A DNA stretch of 14,046 nt from Thermoleophilia bacterium (GCA_020438525.1 JAGQUL010000029.1:1-14046); one strand, 5' to 3'. Positions 1-7,500 are shown, counted from the first letter of the stretch. Program-made: numbers and translations. Notes: generated by a model not told the origin, from the letters alone.

Positions 1-87
1 GACGTATGTACGGAGTCCGCGGATTCCGCGGGTCATGTACATACGTCCGCCTGCGTCCGCCGATTTCGCGGATCGCGTACATGCGTC
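1..87. repeat. Two imperfect copies of a GTAC-containing palindromic element
   Basis: Positions 1-11 (gacgtatgtac) are the exact reverse complement of 37-47. Between them lies a second palindrome, ccgcgga-t-tccgcgg (17-31). A degenerate second copy starts 40 nt further on: 15-47 and 55-87 align without gaps and agree at 27 of 33 positions. The element ends 40 nt before the HhH-GPD start codon. It could be a tandem operator for that gene, or the edge of an intergenic repeat family that continues left of the window. I see no clear -35/-10 pair in it. Confidence 0.7.
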
Positions 88-127
88 GCCGGACATGCAC
101 CCGCAGCCCGACCGATAGCATCCACGC

Positions 128-748
128 ATGGCCACCACCTCCGCGAAGCGATCCGCCGCAGTCTCCCGCACCACGAGCGAGCCGCACCTCTGGCTCACCG
201 ACGATCCCGACCACTGCGCGCTACTCGCCGAAAACGCCAACGCGTTCCTGATCGGCTTCATCCTCGACCAGCAGGTCACGGTGCAGAAGGCATTCAAGGG
301 CCCCTGGGACCTGCGCGATCGAATCGGAACGCTCGATCCCGCAGCCATCGCCGCGATGCCGATCGCCGAGCTCGAGGCCGCCTTCGCCGAGAAGCCCGCG
401 CTGCACCGCTTCCCGTCGGCCATGGCCAAGCGCGTGCACGAGGCGATGCGGATCGTCGCCGAGACCTACGCCGGCGACTCCGCACGCATCTGGACCGAGG
501 CCGACGACGACCTCGCCGAGCTCGAGCGTCGCCTCAAGCAGATCCCGGGGCTCGGCGCCGGCAAGCTCACCTCGATCGCCGCGATCCTCACCAACCGCTG
601 CGGCATGGCGTTCACCGGCTGGCAGGACGCGGTCTGCGAGTACGGCACGCTCGGCGACGTCGACTCGCCGGAAGCCCTGCACGCCTACCAGGCCGCCAAG
701 CGCGCCTACAAGAAGGCCGCCCGCGCCACGGCCGCCGCGAAGGGCTGA
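128..748 (+). CDS. HhH-GPD-type base-excision repair family protein
   Basis: This 206-aa cytoplasmic protein resembles the actinobacterial family of short HhH-GPD proteins, relatives of DNA glycosylases that act on damaged bases. Visible landmarks are the LLIG/LIGF-ILDQQV segment (residues 40-50) followed by A-FKGP (55-59), the EKPALHRFP-AMAKRV block (88-103) typical of the family, and a helix-hairpin-helix with IPGLGAGK (139-146). The C-terminus is Ala/Lys-rich (189-206). The usual length is about 190-200 aa, so this looks complete. The aspartate that classical members (MutY, Nth, AlkA) carry about 20 residues after the hairpin is not obvious; D167 in GWQDAV is the only nearby candidate. Enzymatic activity is therefore uncertain. 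The start is the first in-frame ATG. The ribosome binding site is weak. The EamA transporter begins 49 nt downstream on the same strand. Confidence 0.9.
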   Translation: MATTSAKRSAAVSRTTSEPHLWLTDDPDHCALLAENANAFLIGFILDQQVTVQKAFKGPWDLRDRIGTLDPAAIAAMPIAELEAAFAEKPALHRFPSAMAKRVHEAMRIVAETYAGDSARIWTEADDDLAELERRLKQIPGLGAGKLTSIAAILTNRCGMAFTGWQDAVCEYGTLGDVDSPEALHAYQAAKRAYKKAARATAAAKG

Positions 749-797
749 CACGCCGCGCCTGCGCGGTCGTCGTCGCCCCTGACCGAGACACGCCACG

Positions 798-1673
798 ATG
801 GCCGCAGCCTTCGCACTCGCATCGAGCCTGCTCTGGGGAGGCGGCGACTTCCTCGGCGGGCGCGCGACCCGGGCTCGCTCGGTGCTCGTCGTGCTCGCGT
901 GGTCGCAGCTGGCGATGCTCCTGCTGCTGTGGACGACGATCGGCGTGCTCGCCGCAACCACTGACTTTCAGGTTCCGCTGCATGCGGTGCTCGTGGGCGC
1001 GCTCGGCGGCGCGGCGGGAGTGATCGGGCTCGGCGCGTTCTACCGCGCGCTCGCTGCGGGCCCGATGAGCGTCGTGCCGCCGATCGCCGCAGCCGGGGTG
1101 GCGCTGCCGGTGGCGGTCGGGCTTGCCAGCGGCGGGACCGATGCGAGCGCGATCGTGGTGGCGGGGCTCGTGCTGGCGATCGTGGGAATCATCCTGGCCT
1201 CGATCGGCGAGGGATCGAGCAGCGACCACACGCTCGCCACGCGCATCGCACCCGCCACGCTCGGGCTGTGCCTGGTCGCGGCGATCGGGTTCGGGCTGAT
1301 CTTCGTGGCGATGGACCGCGCAGCGGGCGACGACATGGCGACCGCGCTCGTCGCGACCGGCGGGGTTCGGGCGGGCAGCGTGCTGCTCGTGCTCGGGGCG
1401 GCCGTTGCGTCGCGGGCGCGGCTGCGGGCCGGCGTGGGGCGGCGCGAGCTCGGCGGGTTCGTGGTGATCGGCCTGCTCGATACGGGCGCGAACCTGTGCT
1501 TTGCGATCGCCGCGGCGACCGGTGAGCTGGCGATCGTGGCGGTGCTGGGTTCGCTCTATCCGGCGGTCACGAGCGGCCTCGCGCACGTGGTGCTCGGCGA
1601 GCGCCTGGGGCGCGTGCAGCTGGTGGGCGCCGCCTGCGCGATCGGTGGCGTGATGCTGCTCGCCCTGCGCTGA
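798..1673 (+). CDS. EamA/DMT-family transporter
   Basis: A 291-aa integral membrane protein with about ten hydrophobic segments arranged as two EamA repeats, the architecture of drug/metabolite transporters that export small molecules or amino acids across the inner membrane. The first repeat ends with the characteristic YRALAAGPMSVVPPI region (about residues 82-96). The second ends with AIAAATGELAIVAVLGSLYP and a GERL-rvQLVGAACAIGGV segment (about 237-287), the usual 'E' hallmark before the last helix. The family does not let the substrate be read from sequence. The start is an ATG with a GAGA 10 to 13 nt upstream. It follows the HhH-GPD gene by 49 nt, so the two may share a transcript, but their functions are not obviously linked. 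Codon use matches its neighbours. Confidence 0.9.
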   Translation: MAAAFALASSLLWGGGDFLGGRATRARSVLVVLAWSQLAMLLLLWTTIGVLAATTDFQVPLHAVLVGALGGAAGVIGLGAFYRALAAGPMSVVPPIAAAGVALPVAVGLASGGTDASAIVVAGLVLAIVGIILASIGEGSSSDHTLATRIAPATLGLCLVAAIGFGLIFVAMDRAAGDDMATALVATGGVRAGSVLLVLGAAVASRARLRAGVGRRELGGFVVIGLLDTGANLCFAIAAATGELAIVAVLGSLYPAVTSGLAHVVLGERLGRVQLVGAACAIGGVMLLALR

Positions 1674-1737
1674 GGCGGCGCGTGCTTGTGAGCCCGCGCA
1701 GCGTGCGACCTGCATGCCTGCCGACTGGTCCGGGAGA

Positions 1738-1813
1738 GACCCGACGGGTCGGAGCGGGACGGGATGGGTCATCCCCGTACCGAGTCGGCTGGCTGGTCGC
1801 ACGCTGCGCGTGC
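1738..1813 (+). terminator. Hairpin cluster downstream of the EamA gene, possible terminator
   Basis: Starting 65 nt after the EamA stop are three hairpins: gacccg-a-cgggtc (1738-1750), a gggatg/catccc stem with a ggt loop (about 1760-1776), and gcacgc-tgc-gcgtgc (1799-1813). There is no T-tract, so if it ends transcription it would be a U-less type of the kind proposed for high-GC actinobacteria. Structure elements of an untranslated RNA are an alternative. Confidence 0.3.
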
Positions 1814-2204
1814 GGCTCGTGCATCTGGCGTAGTCGTCGAACCTGCGTCAGGTGTCTTCTGCTGGCTGCTCCGGATCGCCTGAAGTGATCAGTCTCACGA
1901 CTGCTCCCTTCTCGTCGGTCCATTGCAGCAGCAGGGACGATACGGACCTGCCGCGCGAGCGCGACCAATCCCGGGTCGGTATGACTCCAGGTCTGCCGAC
2001 GCGGTTCGGGGCCGCATCAACGTCGGGCCTGGCGTCGCCCGTCGCATCGCCGGTTCGGGGCCGTGCGAAGCGTGCATCATTCATTCCCATTCCCCCAATG
2101 CAGGTCCGGCGTCCGTGCCGTACAAGTCCGGTGCAACCCCCACGGTGCGCCTTCCTTGTGCCTTCATCATGCGACGCCGCACGCCGAGCAGCATCGGGGG
2201 GAAC

Positions 2205-2237
2205 TACCTACGTACGTACCTATCTTTCTAGGTAGGT
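2205..2237. repeat. AT-rich palindromic patch
   Basis: Within very GC-rich surroundings there is a self-complementary tacgtacgta (2209-2218), overlapped by a hairpin tacctA-tctttc-taggta (2217-2222 paired with 2229-2234). A longer alternative pairing joins ctacct near 2204-2210 to aggtag near 2230-2236. It lies about 45 nt beyond the stop codon of the DUF6973-like gene. It could be that operon's terminator or a protein-binding site. Confidence 0.5.
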
Positions 2238-2249
2238 GGCCAGCGGTTC

Positions 2250-2279
2250 GTTCGAGCAGCGGCTCGTCTCGCGCGCGAA
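2250..2279 (-). terminator. Hairpin directly after the DUF6973-like gene
   Basis: Immediately after the TGA at 2283-2281, reading the minus strand, an outer gttcg/cgaac pairing encloses an inner cgagc-agcg-gctcg stem (2253-2266 in plus coordinates). Its position, followed by the AT-rich hairpin at 2217-2234, suits transcription termination of the three-gene minus-strand operon. No U-tract follows directly. Confidence 0.35.
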
Positions 2280-2280
2280 C

Positions 2281-3168
2281 TCAGGCGCCGTTCGGCACGT
2301 CGCCAGGGCCGGAGACGCGCGGCGCGGCCGGGGTCGCGCCCCGATCCACCAGCTGCACCTGTCCCGTGCGCATCGCCTCGAGCACGCGCTCGCGCAGCGC
2401 GTGCTCGGTCACGAATCCGTTGGCATCGGCCTGCTCGCCGCCGGCTGCGCGACCGTCGCCGGCGAGCCCGGCGCCGACGTGGTTGTTGAAGCGGTCCATC
2501 TCGCGCGACAGGTCGTCGTTGTTGTCCTGCCCGTCGAGCTCGTGTGCCTCGCCCGCCTCGATCGCGAGCGCCGCCGCGCCGGCCGGATCCTCGCCATGGT
2601 CGCGGATCGCACGCAGCGTCATGAGCGCCGCGGCGTAGGTGTGGCGGAATGCATCCTGTGGTCCGTCGAGCGGCTCACGCGTGCCGTACAGCTGCTCCTG
2701 CGCCGCGCGTGCGTCGCGCGCCACGCCCAGCCCGAGCCCTGCGAGCCACGGCTTGGTGGGGTGGCGCAGCACCACGCCGATCTGGTGGCGCCGATCGAGC
2801 GCGACGTAGTCGAGCTGCTTCTTGACCTCGCCGCCGGTCAGGCGATCCAGCCCGAGCAACGCGCCGCCGATCCCGCCGCCCACGAGCGCGCCCTTCCAGC
2901 CGCCGGTCGCGAGCGCTCCGAGCGCCCAGCCTCCGCCGCGCGGGCGCAGCACGAGCGCGCCGAGCAGCGCGCCCACCCCGGCGCCCCATGCGAGGGTCGA
3001 GGCGATCGGCAGCATCGGCCGCTGCTTCGGAACGTCCGGCGTGGTGGAGGAGAGCTGCGCATCGAGCCCGGGCGACGACGGGTCGCGTCGCGCCGCGGTT
3101 GTCGTCGCAGCTGCCCCGGGTGCGGGGACGCTCGGGCCGTTGGATGGGAAGGGTGCGCCGATGTTCAT
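2281..3168 (-). CDS. Membrane-anchored protein with DUF6973-like C-terminal domain
   Basis: This 295-aa protein has three parts. Residues 1-50 are a flexible Pro/Ala/Thr-rich segment. Residues about 55-107 contain two glycine-rich hydrophobic stretches (GAGVGALLGALV and GALATGG-KGALVGGGIGGALLG), a glycine-zipper hairpin likely to sit in the membrane. Residues about 165-232 resemble DUF6973: DAFRH (172-176), AHE (208-210) and MDRFNNH-G (224-232), a His/Glu/Asn set that looks like a metal- or phosphate-binding active site. The biochemical function of that domain is unknown to me. The ATG at 3168 is chosen because it overlaps the stop of the LspA-like gene as ATGA, a classic coupling; the frame stays open further upstream but in low-complexity sequence antisense-like in composition. 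A hairpin follows the stop codon. Confidence 0.8.
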   Translation of the reverse strand: MNIGAPFPSNGPSVPAPGAAATTTAARRDPSSPGLDAQLSSTTPDVPKQRPMLPIASTLAWGAGVGALLGALVLRPRGGGWALGALATGGWKGALVGGGIGGALLGLDRLTGGEVKKQLDYVALDRRHQIGVVLRHPTKPWLAGLGLGVARDARAAQEQLYGTREPLDGPQDAFRHTYAAALMTLRAIRDHGEDPAGAAALAIEAGEAHELDGQDNNDDLSREMDRFNNHVGAGLAGDGRAAGGEQADANGFVTEHALRERVLEAMRTGQVQLVDRGATPAAPRVSGPGDVPNGA

Positions 3169-3617
3169 CGAATCGCCAGTCCGATCCCGCCGAGCACGAG
3201 CCCGGCGCCGAGCAGCAGGTCCGCGCCGTTGACCACCCCGAGCGGCGTGGCCAGGAAGTCGGTCACCGCGTGGTCGCCGGTCGCGCGATCGACGAGGTTC
3301 GCGGCCATCGCGCCCGCGACCATCCCGGCACCCACCTGCAGCGGCCACGGGCGATGCAGCGCGACACCCGCGCCCGCGATCCCGAGCGCAAGCAGCCCGC
3401 CGCCCGCCACGAGCGCACGACCGGCGGTCGAGCCGCGCTCGCTGCCGGCCACGCCGCCGCCGTTGCTGCGTCGCACGATGCGGGTGCCGAACGGGCCGCT
3501 CGCCTGCTCGCCCGGGGCGAGGGCATGCTCCACCGCGACCTTGGCGATCCGGTCGACCGCAATGGTCGCACCGGCCGCCGCGGCCGTGATCAGCGCTGCT
3601 CGTCCGACACCCGTCAT
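3165..3617 (-). CDS. Divergent LspA (signal peptidase II)-like membrane protein
   Basis: A 150-aa protein with four hydrophobic segments (about 7-29, 67-87, 92-109, 130-149) that matches the LspA plan. LspA is the membrane aspartyl protease that removes lipoprotein signal peptides. All its hallmark positions appear: D22 and K26 in VDRIAKV (family D-Q-x-T-K), N52 in RRSNGGGV (family N-T-G-A), N107 and R111 in ANLVDR, D120 in VTDF, and N130/D133 in VNGAD. D120 and D133 would be the catalytic pair. The D120-D133 loop is about six residues shorter than in Pseudomonas LspA, and the periplasmic part is reduced, so it is divergent rather than a typical housekeeping copy. No neighbour has a lipobox. 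It starts 21 nt after the glycine-zipper gene with a weak ribosome site and ends with an ATGA overlap into the DUF6973-like gene. Confidence 0.75.
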   Translation of the reverse strand: MTGVGRAALITAAAAGATIAVDRIAKVAVEHALAPGEQASGPFGTRIVRRSNGGGVAGSERGSTAGRALVAGGGLLALGIAGAGVALHRPWPLQVGAGMVAGAMAANLVDRATGDHAVTDFLATPLGVVNGADLLLGAGLVLGGIGLAIR

Positions 3618-3638
3618 CGTGCGCGTGGGGTGCTCGTA

Positions 3639-4058
3639 CTAGTAGTCGTCGCCGGGCGAGGTGCCGCGGCCGTAGCCCGAATCCGGGTAGCCGGGGTCGG
3701 GGTAGGAAGGGTAGTAGGGGTCGTAGCCCGGATCGTACGGATACGTCGGGTCGTACCTGGGCGGGCCGTAGCGACCCGGCACGGTCGGTTCGTAACAGTC
3801 CGGATCGCCGTAGTAGTCGCACCAGCCGTCGCGCTGGGAAGAGCTCGCGTTGCCGATCAGTGCGGCGCCGAGCGCCACCGCCGCGATCGCACCGCCGATT
3901 GCCAGGCCCTTGAGGGGGCTGCCCTTGAGCGCACCCACGATCCCGCCACCCACGAGGCTCGTGGTGGCAATGCCACCGAGCGCCAGGTTCCTGGGCGAGG
4001 TCAGGTCCTGCTTCGTGATGCCCACCTTCGGCACGCTCACGCCAAGCACAGACGTCAT
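3639..4058 (-). CDS. Glycine-zipper membrane protein with Tyr/Pro/Asp-rich tail
   Basis: A 139-aa protein I cannot assign to a named family. Two glycine-spaced hydrophobic stretches (about 25-44 and 51-70, with GGGIVGAL and GLAIGGAIAAVALGAALIG) form a likely membrane hairpin. The remaining 65 residues are dominated by Tyr, Pro, Asp and Gly in short irregular repeats such as YPYDPGYDPYYPSYPDPGY (106-124), with 14 tyrosines. A cysteine pair, C80 and C88, sits just after the membrane part. Such tails are usually disordered and can mediate protein-protein or wall contacts. The start is supported by an aaaGGA about 8 nt upstream. It is the first gene of a tight minus-strand operon with the LspA-like and DUF6973-like genes, which also share the glycine-zipper style. 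Confidence 0.82.
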   Translation of the reverse strand: MTSVLGVSVPKVGITKQDLTSPRNLALGGIATTSLVGGGIVGALKGSPLKGLAIGGAIAAVALGAALIGNASSSQRDGWCDYYGDPDCYEPTVPGRYGPPRYDPTYPYDPGYDPYYPSYPDPGYPDSGYGRGTSPGDDY

Positions 4059-4214
4059 CCGTCGTCCTTTCGTCCGAGTGCCGCTCCCGAACGTGCCTGC
4101 ATGCGTCCGACACGCAGGCGCGGGCGCGGCTGTCCCACATCCGTCTATCGGGGAAGGGTCGCCCGGCGATTCACGAGAGCCGGCGGCAGGGTGGGGCGAC
4201 GACGTTGTGGCGGC
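4059..4214 (-). promoter_or_regulatory. Gap between the 72-aa gene and the glycine-zipper operon, with a hairpin
   Basis: This 156-nt non-coding gap separates the two parts of the minus-strand block. It contains two alternative hairpins: gcctgc (4095-4100) with gcaggc (4114-4119), and the inner tgcgt-ccgac-acgca (4102-4116), 37 to 58 nt upstream of the glycine-zipper start. It may terminate the upstream transcript or belong to the leader of the downstream operon. I do not see a clear -35/-10 pair. Confidence 0.35.
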
Positions 4215-4433
4215 TCAGGCGCGGGTGGCGAGCGCGTCGTTTCGGATCTCGTCGTTGCGGCGCAGGCGGCGCTGCAGGAGCTCCCAGGCGTTGCCTTCGA
4301 CGGAGTGATACTGGCCGCGATCTGCCTCCTGCGTGGCGCGCAGGTAGTCGAGCCATGCGGCACGGCGGCGGCGCTCCCACGCGACCTCGGCCGCATCGAG
4401 TGCAGAAGTCTCGCTCGATCGGGCGGTAGTCAT
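4215..4433 (-). CDS. Small helical hypothetical protein
   Basis: A 72-aa protein of no family I recognise. It is predicted almost wholly helical, rich in Arg, Glu and Ala, with aromatic positions spaced along one long helix (AAEVAWERRRRAAWLDYLRA at 14-33) and a second helix ELLQRRLRRNDEIRNDAL (51-68). It has no signal peptide, membrane segment or cysteine, so it is probably cytoplasmic. The ATG at 4433 overlaps the stop of the 32-aa frame as ATGA, and a strong gaggggg lies about 10 nt upstream. Strong wobble GC and a clean ribosome site support a real gene. It follows the protease gene by 94 nt through that small frame. Confidence 0.72.
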   Translation of the reverse strand: MTTARSSETSALDAAEVAWERRRRAAWLDYLRATQEADRGQYHSVEGNAWELLQRRLRRNDEIRNDALATRA

Positions 4434-4528
4434 GCTCGGGCCCCCTCGGCGTTTCGACGATTCAGCATGTCGGCAGTGTATCGGAGGCGCACGACGTGGC
4501 GGCGCAGCACGTCGTGCAGCAGCGGCAT
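4430..4528 (-). CDS. Probable 32-aa small protein coupled to the protease gene
   Basis: A 32-codon frame runs between the FN3 protease and the 72-aa gene. Its ATG overlaps the protease stop as TGATG (4530-4526), and its stop overlaps the next ATG as ATGA (4433-4430). The peptide would begin MPLLHDVLRRHVVRLRY and be a basic helix with leucines and valines on one face; the rest is TADMLNRRNAEGARA. First-half wobble positions are nearly all G/C. A perfect 10-bp inverted repeat lies inside it (4489-4517), so the alternative is a non-coding terminator with an accidental frame. No family is recognised. The double overlap is the main argument for translation. Confidence 0.45.
   Translation of the reverse strand: MPLLHDVLRRHVVRLRYTADMLNRRNAEGARA
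4489..4517 (-). terminator. Perfect 10-bp inverted repeat just after the protease gene
   Basis: gcacgacgtg (4489-4498) is the exact reverse complement of 4508-4517, with a 9-nt loop, beginning 10 nt past the protease stop codon on the minus strand. It would fold into a very stable RNA hairpin. There is no T-tract. It could end or attenuate transcription between the 4.8-kb protease gene and the two small downstream genes, or simply reflect codons of the small frame (HDVLRRHVV). Confidence 0.45.
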
Positions 4529-7500
4529 CAACGATGGGTTCGGCGATGGATCACGTGGCTGCGATGCCGCTTCACGGCGCGGCGGGTGGTGGCCCTGCGC
4601 GTGTGCCATGCAGAGCGGTTTCCGGCGCGATCCACGGCGCGGATCCGCACGATGTAGCGAGTTCCGGTGCGAAGGCGGCTGATCGTCGCGACGGTTCGAT
4701 GTGCGCGAACCCGCACGATTCGCGCACGCGTGCGCGGCGCGCGCAGCCAGATCTCGTAGCGTGCGATCGCCCAGTCGTCGCGCGAGGCGCGCCAGCGCAC
4801 CTGCAGCCTCCCGCGCGTGAGCGCGCGCGTGCGCGTGATCAACGGACGTGTCGGCCGACGCGTGTCGGCCGTGGTCGCCGCATCGATGCCCGACGCAGCG
4901 CTCTCGAGCGAATCGCCGAGCGCGACCACGTCGACGTGGATCGACGTCTTCGGCACGTAGCGTCCGAGCGTGATCGACGTGCTGGTGGTGGTCGCGGTTC
5001 CCACGACGCTGCCGCTTCGCGTCACGCTCACGCGGTAGCCCTGTGTCGCGCCGATCACCGCGTTCCATGACACGGTGATCCGGGTGGACGACGCCGCCGC
5101 CGTGACGTTCGCGGGGGCCGCCGGTGCTGCTGGACCGGGCGGGGGTGGAGGTTGTGGCGGCGCAGGGATCGCCACGCTTGCAGTGAGCGATCCGCTCGCG
5201 TTGCCCGCGGCGTCGTACGCGATGATCGCGTACTGAACGGTCGAGCCCACCGGCTGGCCTGCAAGGTTGGCCGAGAGACCCGTCGTCGACGCCACCTGGA
5301 ACCATCCGGCACCGGTGTTGCGATGCACCGTGTAGCTCACGACGCCGCGATCGTCGACGGACGCGCCCCAGCGCAATGCCACGACGCCGCTCGTCGTTGC
5401 CGAGGCCGACAGTGGTCCAGCCGGCGTGCTGGGAGGGGTGGTGTCGGGCGTCTGCGCCGTCGCGACCGCGGACGTTGCAGCGGGCCCGGTGTTGCCGGCC
5501 GCGTCGACCGCGACCAGCGAGATTGCATACGACGTGTCGAAGTCGAGACCAGCGGCGACATGGCTCGTGCCCGTCACGGTGACCGCCGGCGCGCTGCCGA
5601 TCGTGAGCAGGTAGTGGTCGACGATGGTGTCGTCGGTGGCCGCGGTCCAGTCGAGCGTGAAGCCGGTGGTGGTGATCGCGCTGGCACCCGGCGTGCCGGG
5701 CGTAGTGGGTGGCGTGGTGTCGGTGGTGGCGTCGGTGGTTCCGGTGGCGTGCGCGGATGCACTCGACTCGTTGCCGGCGGCGTCGAACGCCGTGACGAAG
5801 AAGTCGTACGCGGTGGATGCGCTGCCGACGGTCGCGGCGTAGCCGCGGGCGGTCGCCGCGAGCGTCGCGATCGGGGTGGTCGGCGCGGCGTTCGCGTACA
5901 CGTTGTATCCGGCCACCGCATCGTTGTCGGTCGACGCGGCCCAGGACAGGTAGGCGGTCGTGTCGTCCTCGGTCGCGGCGACGCTCCCCGGCGCGGAGGG
6001 TGCGGTCACGTCGAGCGTCTTCACGTTGGCGGTGGGCGACCATGCCGACTCGTTGCCGGCGGCGTCGCGCGCCTGCACGCGAACAGCGTACGTCGTGAAC
6101 TCGGCCAGACCAGTGGCGTTGAAGTTCGTGCTCGCCTGCCAGCCCTGCGGGGTGCCCGCAAGCTCGACCCGGTACGCGGTCACGGCGACGTTGTCGCCCG
6201 GATCGGTCCAGCTGGCGGTGAACCCGCTCCCGGTAATCGAGCCGAACGTCGGGGCGGCAGGCGCGCCCGGTGCGGTCACGTCCGTGGTCGACGCGGTGAT
6301 GGTAGCGCCGGTGCCGTCGTTGCCCGCGACGTCGTATGGCTCGATCGCGAAGGTGTACGAGGTCGCCTCTGTGAGGCCGGAGACGGTGAAGCTCGTCGTT
6401 GCTGTAGAGCCGAGCACGGCGCCGCCGATCGTGCCCGAGTGGATTCGGTATCCGGCCACGCCGACGTTGTCTGTCGACGCGTCCCAGGTGAGGGTGATCG
6501 ACGAGCCATCGGCGGTCGGTGCCGCAAGGTTCTGCAGCGCGGTCGGAGCGGTGACGTCGAGCGTGGTGGCAGACGCCGTGCGGCGGATCGATGCGTTGCC
6601 GGCGAGGTCGACGGCCTCCACCGCGAACGTGTACGCGCTTGCCTCGGACAGGCCGGTCACCGTAAACGCCGTGGTGGGGCTCGCGACCGTGGCGAGCAGC
6701 GTCTCCGGTCCGGGAGCGGTCCGGTACACGCGGTAGGACGCGATGCCCGACACGTTCGGCGCGGCGTCGGTCGCTGCGGGCCAGCCGAGGTCGATCGACG
6801 TGGCCGAGGTCGCGGTCGCGGCGAGGCTGCCCGGCGGGTTCGGCGGCGTGTTGTCGGCGACGGTGGTCTTGGAGCAGGTGTACGACGACTGGCGATTGTT
6901 CCCCGCGGCGTCGTAGGCGACGACGTACGTCGTATACGTCGTTGCGGGCGTCAGTCCCGATACCGTGGCAGTAGTTGTCGCGACCGGCGTGAGCGGGCTC
7001 GCGTGGTACTCCCACGGTCGCGCGGTCGGGGCGGCCAGCACGCGATACGACACGACGCCGACGTCGTCGCTCCAGCCGGATGTGCCGTAGCTGGTGGCGA
7101 CCGAGGTCGTCGTCACGGAACCGGTGCACGTCAGTGCGTTGACGGGACTGACCTCGGCCGGGCGGGTGACGTCGCCCTGCGCCGGAGCGCTGAATCCGAC
7201 GGCAACGTCGGTCGACGCTGCACCGGAGTTCGCGAGCGATGCGACCTGGATCGTGTACGTCGTGCCGGGTGTGAGCCCGGGCACGTCGGTGGTCGTTCCG
7301 GTGACGTAGCGCGTGGTCGTGGCCGGGCTGGTCGTGATCCGGTATCCGGTCGCCCCGGTTGCCGCCGGCCACGTCACGGTGGGGACGGCTCCGCTGCTCG
7401 TAACGAGCGACACGCTGGCCGGTGCAGCCGGGGCGACGGTCCCGACCGCCGCCGTGACTTGTGCGCTCGCGTTGCCCGGCGAGTAGCGCCAGTTGCTGTC

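Larger units (their letters stand above)
1674..2280. other. Intergenic stretch with hairpins and no convincing gene
   Basis: This stretch separates the plus-strand pair from the minus-strand block, so two convergent transcription units end in it. Visible items are a palindrome gacccg-a-cgggtc (1738-1750), a hairpin of gggatg/catccc type near 1760-1776, a perfect gcacgc-tgc-gcgtgc hairpin (1799-1813), a 13-nt direct repeat cggttcggggccg (2002-2014 and 2051-2063), and the AT-rich palindromic patch at 2205-2237. Open frames exist on both strands but their third-position GC is well below that of the real genes. No tRNA T-loop or known riboswitch core was seen. Confidence 0.6.

Noticed and set aside
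1848..2090. An 80-aa minus-strand frame ending in LLLQWTDEKGAVVRL
   Set aside because: The end looks protein-like, but wobble GC is only about two thirds, the N-terminus is arginine-rich low complexity, and no ribosome site or family is evident.
1674..2280. tRNA or cobalamin riboswitch in the intergenic stretch
   Set aside because: GGTTCG-like strings lack the flanking complementary stems of a T-arm, and no B12-box sequence is present.
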